From: Phoronis ovalis
Taxonomy: Eukaryota > Phoronida > Phoronidae
Direction of reading: 5' to 3'
DNA length: 10,909 bases
Assembly: GCA_028565635.1 (NCBI GenBank)
Contig: JAOXYB010030854.1
Coordinates: forward strand, 3,811-14,719
Both the position numbers and the translations under genes were made by a program. The notes under the pieces are model-generated. The model saw only the letters and a list, made by a program, of their open reading frames with translations, was not told the origin of the DNA and searched no databases. The number at the start of each line of letters is the position of its first letter. Position 1 is the first letter of the stretch. Of the stretch, positions 1 through 6,700 are shown piece by piece.

Positions 1-110
1 ATCCAACCCCCCCTCCAGGGTTAGCACAAAAAATTGCAACCCCCCCCTAAGAGCAACTAAAAAAACCACCCCCCCCCCCCCCCCCCCCCCATTAACAGAT
101 AACATCATCC
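1..110. repeat. C-rich low-complexity tract with a 22-base poly-C run
   Basis: Three C runs (about 6-14, 41-47 and 69-90) alternate with A-rich stretches. The last is an uninterrupted run of 22 C. The spacing between the runs is loosely periodic (C run, then an A run and a short mixed segment, then C run), which suggests a decayed simple repeat or the tail of a dispersed element cut by the window edge. No coding frame is supported. The true length of a run like this is often misread in assemblies. Confidence 0.8.
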
Positions 111-2359
111 AAAGTTTATCTTTACAAGTTAATTATGGGAACAAATAAAATGCTTCAGGTGATATGAAATAATTTAAGCTGTCAAAATTAAAGATTAGTG
201 ATTTAAACAGTATAATAGTAAGCTTTTAATCAGAAAGTATAAATTTTCATATTTAATGTAAACAGGTTTAATTTAGAAATCATTATACTTCTTTCATTAT
301 TATTATTTATATCCATCATTAATTTTAATGTCTGCATGCACTGTATTTATAACCAAAACATTATTTCTCTTAGATTATGATATTATTATGACATAATTCA
401 TATGAATATAAATTATAAGAAAATTAGTATTTTGAACCATAAGGGCAAACTGTGACAGCTGCAATCTGACAAGTAAGCTGGTCATTTAGGTATTCCCTAT
501 AAAAACAACAAAGCCAGCATGAATTTATTCACAAGCAATACGCAGGTTATATGCAATCACTTTTTGGCATTTTGCCAAAAATAGCCTGCAGGACTCTTGC
601 CTTACAATGCACAGAATATTGCAACAATGCAATATGCATAGATTATGATTAATTATGTTCAAATATTTCTTGAGAAAAACTGTGTTATTGCCTGCAGTGG
701 CAGTTTTAAAAGGGTGGATCAACTAGGCCTAAGATTTCACCACTTCTGCATTGATTACTATACATTCGTAAGATGGATTTAAAAACTATATACCACTAGT
801 AATAATGATCAACCAAAAATAGTCAAAAATCAATAAGATTTTGGAAAAACAATTAATACACTTTCAAAAAAAATTCTCTGACTGCCCTCCCACTAATTTC
901 TCCTTAGTATCTTGTCAGGCTCACATTATGAATTGATTCAGACTGTAAATGATACTGGGAAAACATAAAATTAGGTTAAGAGTCTGGTTAAGAGGTCCAG
1001 TTCTTATCATCAACATAAAACAATATACAGATTAAAATCAGAATTACTTAACTCTATCTCATTACATGTGGACAATAAATAATTTAAAAAGCACTTTGAT
1101 AGTGTGAGAAAAGTTTGTAAAAGTGAAAGATCATTTAGCCAGGAAAGATATTTTTAAAACTCTACGAGGACATATATATAGCTAATGCCGTTATGTTGTT
1201 TCTGTAGACTGACACTAGTCCTTTGGGTAATTGTTTAATAACCAGATATTTTATAAATTTACTGTAGGTATGAGAGTTTTCCTAAAAGAACCAGTGATCA
1301 CTGTGTTTACTGTTGCATTGTTGGTACTTATTCTATATTTCTGATGGGTCACAATGCCACACAAAAATTCCAAGATTGCCGCTTAAAACTACCTCAAATA
1401 AGATTACCTCTAAAAGAAGATTGTTTCATACAATTTTTGTATTATTTCATATTTAATTCAATTATTTACGGAAACAGAGTAATTGAGCAGACTTATCTTA
1501 TAAAAATTAAAAGTGCTTGTTGAGGGATCATTAGTAAATACATGTTTTGTATGTTAATGGTACTTAGAGTTTAACAATAAAATATACAAACTTCTTATTC
1601 TGACAAATCAGGGACCTGCTGAGACATTGTGTCCGCATTGTGTGCTGTTCTATTTCATTCAAGCTAGTCTCTCCTAAAGACGTGCATTTGCATCAGCGGC
1701 TTTTCTAAACAAATACAATACTGACAAAGTTATGTAACAATCTGTGCATTTCAACTTACATGTAGAATATTCAAGTTTTTAACTTACAAAACCACTAGTA
1801 ATTGTACTATGGAAGAGTAAAAACCCTCTGATCCCATTACAATGTTAAACATTAAGTATCATATAAGCATCCAATTAGTGTCTGTACTCAGCCCAATTAT
1901 TTGTTATTATTCTTAGCAATTCCCCAGGATATCCTAGCTCTTGGAATCCTCTTACTTGGACTTATATTATAATTAACTTGAAATAATATCCCAATTAAAA
2001 TAAACCTAAATAATTAGAATGCCAATTAGAATGTTCATAACAAAGGCTTCTATGTGCTGTTTGTCTCTCAGAATGTTTTTACTCATAAAATAGTATTTGG
2101 TTTTGTGTATTTAACATTTTTCTAAATTCCTACAATGAACAATTACAGCAGAATCAATTTTACTGTATCATAATTAATTACCATGCATGCACATATAAAG
2201 TGTCACCCTGAAAATCAGAAATTCGTATGATACTTTTAACATTTCAGTGGAAAAAAGGATGAAACATTTTTCATCAGCATCAGTGATATTGTTCCTACCA
2301 GGATTTCAAATTCAGAATTTTTGAATATCCTATTTGTAAGGAAATTTTTTCTTTTGCAA
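111..2359. other. AT-rich noncoding stretch without recognisable genes
   Basis: I see no convincing exon on either strand. The longest open frame, 525-722 on the - strand, has 65 codons, no domain signature and a composition that just reflects the AT-rich background. The only structure of note is a hairpin at 561-581 (9-bp perfect stem, 3-base loop), listed separately. Very short exons of a neighbouring gene cannot be ruled out by eye. Confidence 0.6.
542..589. repeat. Nested inverted repeat (hairpin)
   Basis: The inner arms TTTTTGGCA (561-569) and TGCCAAAAA (573-581) pair perfectly around a 3-base loop. Outer arms GCAGGTTAT (542-550) and ATAGCCTGC (581-589) pair at 8 of 9 positions and share base 581 with the inner arm. 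No gene or element boundary is linked to it, so a function is not claimed. Confidence 0.6.
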
Positions 2360-2585
2360 TCCCCATTATGAGGGCTATAGGGGTGTTTTCACGAGCAGCG
2401 AGCATTGGGGTCTGTTAAGTCCGAGCAGTGAGTATTTTCTTTTGTCGGTCGTTTTTTGGCTTTTTATTTTTATAACTTGCTGTGACCTTTTTTTTGTTAA
2501 TTTTTTTTGTTAAGTGCGAGCAGCGAGCATTGTCAATTTTTCAGTGCAAGCATTGCACCCTGGGGGGACCCCCTACCCCCTCCAT
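2360..2585. repeat. Dispersed-repeat-like segment with three CGAGCAGCGAGCATT copies
   Basis: The motif CGAGCAGCGAGCATT occurs at about 2393 and 2517, and a diverged copy (CGAGCAGTGAGTATT) at about 2422. The second and third copies are preceded by GTTAAGTC/GC. Between them lies a T-rich stretch with a perfect 13-bp tandem duplication (TTTTTTTTGTTAA at 2488-2500 and 2501-2513). The segment ends in G/C runs (about 2562-2580). The outer ends show weak inverted similarity (a block near 2366-2384 against the reverse complement of about 2567-2588), which may be decayed terminal inverted repeats. The composition differs sharply from both flanks, so I read it as a nonautonomous element or composite repeat; class unknown. 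Confidence 0.55.
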
Positions 2586-3089
2586 TATAATTAAGTTCCA
2601 TATCAGCCGTAAGAAAACCAAGAATCACATGTAGCATTACACCATACAATGAATGTGGGAGAGGGTTCTATTCGTGAAACTGGAATGATCGAGTTCACAG
2701 GCGATCATTTTTACTCATTTTTAATCAATGACAAAAGACATAATTAAAGGTCACATTCATGTGATTCAACTGTGCTCGTCAGTGTGAAGTGATTTTGAAT
2801 GCTTATTGTTGGTACTGGAGAATCATATCAGTGTCTTGCGAAGCAAAAACTTTTCTAGAAGAACATTTGAAAATTACAAAAGAAAAGTGAATTCTGTTAG
2901 GTAATATATCCCTCATGTTGAAAAAAAAATGTTTTAACCACTACAATGTTTAAACTAGCCTAGTTACTAGGATATATAAAACATTGAGTTTCACATCATG
3001 CTAGCCCAAGGTTACAAATAACATACAAATTTCAGGGTGACAGGAGCGTGTGTGATATACTTTGTTAACTTTACACATGGGGACAAGAG
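2586..3089. other. Intergenic sequence upstream of the SH3 gene
   Basis: This is AT-rich with no open frame of interest. It contains one 8-bp perfect inverted repeat with a 10-base loop (AATGATCG at 2684-2691, CGATCATT at 2702-2709). A 13-base stretch at its end, ATACTTTGTTAAC (3057-3069), recurs at 3333-3345 in the presumed promoter. Confidence 0.5.
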
Positions 3090-3545
3090 TAGAAGTGATA
3101 GGGTCCACGGGAACAAGACCGGGAAATAGGAATATTACTTTGGCCGCGGTTTGATAAGAACCGAAACAAAAATATCCCAGGTAAGACTAAACCCAGACAC
3201 TACTGTGTTGACTGGTGCAGATCATGATATCGTCCCAGGTTCAATTGACGCGGCTTCCGTCGGCCGGTACCGAGGGATTGTGCCAAAGTTACCTCAGAAA
3301 TCGAAATTTGTAACTGCGGGGCTTCTCCTGAAATACTTTGTTAACATTTTGATTTTTTTATCAAAATCCGAATATGGCGGGCTTCTCAGATCGCGTCTTT
3401 GGCGACGTGGCCACCAGATGTCGCATGCCATAATATCATTTTTGACGAAACAAGATTCACTATTGGTAAACGCGCATTTTCTCCCTCTCCGGTATTGTAA
3501 ATATATTTTTCTTTTTTGTTTGGGATCTTTAAGTTTCGTTTCAAC
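3090..3545 (+). promoter_or_regulatory. Probable promoter and 5' leader of the SH3 gene
   Basis: This block is clearly richer in G+C and CpG than its surroundings (for example CCGCGG at 3144 and CGTCGGCCGG near 3258), which fits a CpG-containing animal promoter. It holds AATATGGCGG at 3371-3380, matching the YY1-type initiator motif AANATGGCGG. It also holds a textbook 5' splice site, CAG|GTAAGA, at 3180/3181, so the transcript may start upstream and contain a leader intron. A T-rich run followed by AAG at 3531-3533 could be the matching acceptor. No TATA box at a sensible distance stands out. The exact start site cannot be read from sequence. Confidence 0.45.
3371..3380 (+). promoter_or_regulatory. 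YY1-like initiator motif
   Basis: AATATGGCGG matches the core AANATGGCGG found near the start sites of many animal promoters. It lies 166 bases before the chosen start codon within the CpG-rich block. The same ATG (3374) would open a 19-residue upstream reading frame that closes at 3431-3433, so the element could also affect translation if it is transcribed. Confidence 0.4.
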
Positions 3546-3785
3546 ATGTTAAGTTCTAAAAATAGAACAACAGAGAGTACGGTGTATAGTTCAAATGGAA
3601 TAGCAACTGCGGCCGCTGGAGACTATGCCCGTGAATGCGTAGACTTAACTGGTGCTGACAATTGGGGAGCTTTGCTTAAAGGACGTTTATCAAATAATCT
3701 TGATATTTCTAACGTGAAAGACAGGATGTATTTTCTATTAGAACAACAGAAAACATTTGTAGATAGAATTATCGTTTACAGGAAG
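3546..3785 (+). CDS. Exon 1 (residues 1-80) of the SH3 gene
   Basis: This exon has 80 codons from ATG to a phase-0 donor AAG|GTGCGA. It begins with an S/T-rich segment and a small alanine cluster (residues 20-24). It then turns into a probable helix containing GADNWGALLKGRL (residues 36-48) and VKDRMYFLLEQQKTFVDRI (57-75). The donor is moderate. Reading through it stays open only to a stop at 3882-3884, so intron retention would truncate the protein. Confidence 0.75.
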
Positions 3786-6700
3786 GTGCGATACAATGTA
3801 AAGTCTGTTTCACTATTTAATGTCGCAGGTGTTGGATCTCTGATCACCGAGAAAAAACATACCTATGCTAGTTTATCTTTTTAATATTAAAGTGAAAACG
3901 ACAGACTAACCATGTTTAATTCGTGAAAATTTGAATTTTCTAATGATAGGTTTTCGTTGAAAAATGTTTTTTAATACCTCACGTTGAACGTCTGCCCGAA
4001 ATCAGGACGACCGTGAGCCACCTGGTGTTCTATTGTTTGGACGTAGATCAAGCACAGTTACAGGCATTTATGTTGAGGGGTATTTTAAAAACATTTGTAA
4101 CATGGTCGCATAAGCGTACACATACATGTAAGCGCCTCGACAAGATTCGATTGTGTTTTTATATAAACGGGCGAATCTTGTCGGATGCCGTGCGATCGAG
4201 TTTGAATTTTATCTTATTTGTGTTGGATGTGCATATTATTTTATAAGGAAACACATGCTTAAAATGATAAATGATAAACAAATTTTTACTTGTAAACAGT
4301 TAAGGATTTTTAACATTTTTTTTAGAAAAACAGTAAATAATTATTAAAGATATCATCGATATATCCTAAATAATACTCGTGTAGTAAGTATTGTTATGCT
4401 GTAGAACCTGCGATGTGAAATAGTGAAATGAACTTTACGATGCATGAGATTAATTTATACTATAGTATAAATTAATATCATCGTTGTAGTATGAATGACA
4501 TTATGGCACTTTTTAGCTGCCAATTTTTATCATGGGTATCATTACCCCGTCAATACTAGGCAGTGGTCTGATTTATTCACTCAGTACCCGTCAATTCTGT
4601 AAAGATGTAAATAACAAACATGGATGTCCCGACTTGGATGAATACCTGTTTCCAAGATAGTACAGTGCTCCTATGATTTTATTTACTATACTGAAGACAA
4701 AATTAGGATATTTTTCAAGCAAAATGCTGACTTTATCAAGAAAAAAAAGGTAATATTATGTGCGTATAATTTTAGGAATATGCCGATGCACAAGAGAAGC
4801 ATAATAAAATTCAAGCCGATATTCCTGGCCGCAGATGGCAAGTGGCACAATGGAAAAAACATTTAATTGATGCTGATTCGTTTACACAATGCTGCAAAGA
4901 CAAATATGCCTTTATGTTAAAAAGAGAGAGAAAAAATAGAGAGATATTTATTGAAGTAAGTATATGAAGACGATTTGTAAGTTTATAATAATACTATCGC
5001 CAAGTACAACTTTAACTTATTTATATCCCAAGTTACTGTTAATGCTCATTGTTTTATTTTTTTTAAACATTATATGAAATCAGTAAATACAAAAGTACTA
5101 AACCGGACATGTTCTGCCATCCTTCCTTTTATTCAAATGTTGCTTTCACAAGACCCCCACGAAACTGGACAAGTAATTATTTATAGTGAAATGTGGAGTT
5201 GTTTCTTTTAGCAATTACATCTACTAGGACGTTTAATAGTAGATGATACTTCGTCAAAGCAAACGATTTCGGATCAGAATAAACAGCATTACATTGCACG
5301 CCATTTGCATGCATTTGCAAGAACTTTAGAGTCACTAGATATTTCGCGTGCTACAAGTAAAATGACATCCATTTGCTCCTGTGTCAAAGGGGTAACTGCT
5401 AATGAAGAAATGAGATGTTCTCAAGAGGCGCCTCCTGGTTGTGATACATTAGATACTGCGGTACGAAGAAATAACTCTTATACCTTATCCTTTGTGATAA
5501 CTAAATGATGCGTTTATGTACAGTACTTATTGGAATGTTTTATCACATTTGCCACATCCTTTAACTAATTCACTATGCTGTTATCTCATTTAATTTGTAT
5601 TTATTTAAAAACTATGACCCGCTCTACCTAAAAAGCTAAACGCTGTTACACTAAACAGTTCTACTGGACATCACATCACATATTAAATAAGATATAAACA
5701 TCAATATATCATGGCAATTCAACTGACGTTTTCTTTATCTTTGACAATTTTAGAATTTTTCGAAGGCGCTATTAAAGGGAGGTAACCAAAGATCAAAGGC
5801 TACTAATTATGGAAAAAACGTTTTACCTGATAGTCAAAGCAATAATGTTATCAAGAAGAGTATCTTTGAACGCTTTGCTGGAAATTCATCTTCGTGCAAA
5901 GCCAATCTGCCAAATGCTAATCAAAAATATTCAAGGAAACGAGATAGATACGGACATGCTAGATTCATTAATTCAGAGACATCGGTAACAAATCCAACCT
6001 GTACGAAACTCCGAATGAAGCGTACTACAATGCCTACACATACATCAAAATCTTTATTAGATACACGCGGAAATACGAAAAATCAAAAGAAAAGACCAAT
6101 TACCGCGCACACTGTAAACGAGAGAAGGCAAAGTCCTGAACTGTTTCGAACAACTAGTTGGTGTAATAATTCTTCACGAAATGACATCACGTCTCTAACT
6201 CGCGAGGAGGACTATGACTTTAAGAATGGATGCAAAGAAACCGATATGGCTGTTATCGGACATCTAATGGTAATTAAGCCTGGAGAAGAACATGATTTTG
6301 CTGATGCCACTATAAATGCTGGTATCGTAACAAATACACAAAATGATGACGAAGACTCTTATGTTGCACTGAGTGAGCTATCGTTAGGTAAATAGGTGTA
6401 TTAAAGAATAGCACTACTAGGTATTATGCCTAATTAGACAGGACCCATGTACATTTCAAAATATTATAAGGATGCTTTTGTTGATTGCAAGATATATGGC
6501 ATAATAAGACAACCCCAATAGCAAACCTGGATTATTCCGATAACCTCGAATGACTGGCACTGCTCCTTTATTAATATGTGCAGTTTTCCCTTTTTTGTTT
6601 TTTGGGATAGTCATGCTGATTAGTTTTATTTGAAAATGGATGTAATTTCTTACAAAAGGATAGAGTTCGAAATCTTTTTTGTCCTGTGTCCAGTTTTCAC

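Larger units (their letters stand above)
3786..4775 (+). other. Intron 1 of the SH3 gene, with palindromes
   Basis: This is a 990-base intron, phase 0, ending TTTTAG|GAATATG. It contains no convincing exon. Two open frames of 77 and 64 codons (4013-4246, 4153-4347) lack any domain signature. It holds two strong inverted repeats, listed separately (4138-4183 and 4444-4481). Confidence 0.65.

Noticed and set aside
525-722. 65-codon - strand frame
   Set aside because: No domain, no splice or promoter context, and it overlaps a hairpin; chance opening.
2684-2709. tRNA or SINE promoter-like segment
   Set aside because: GAGTTCACAGGC only faintly resembles a B box, and there is no A box at the right distance; left as a simple inverted repeat.
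3151-3552. 133-codon + strand frame
   Set aside because: It starts with TTG, spans the CpG-rich promoter block and shows no domain. The length follows from the higher GC there.
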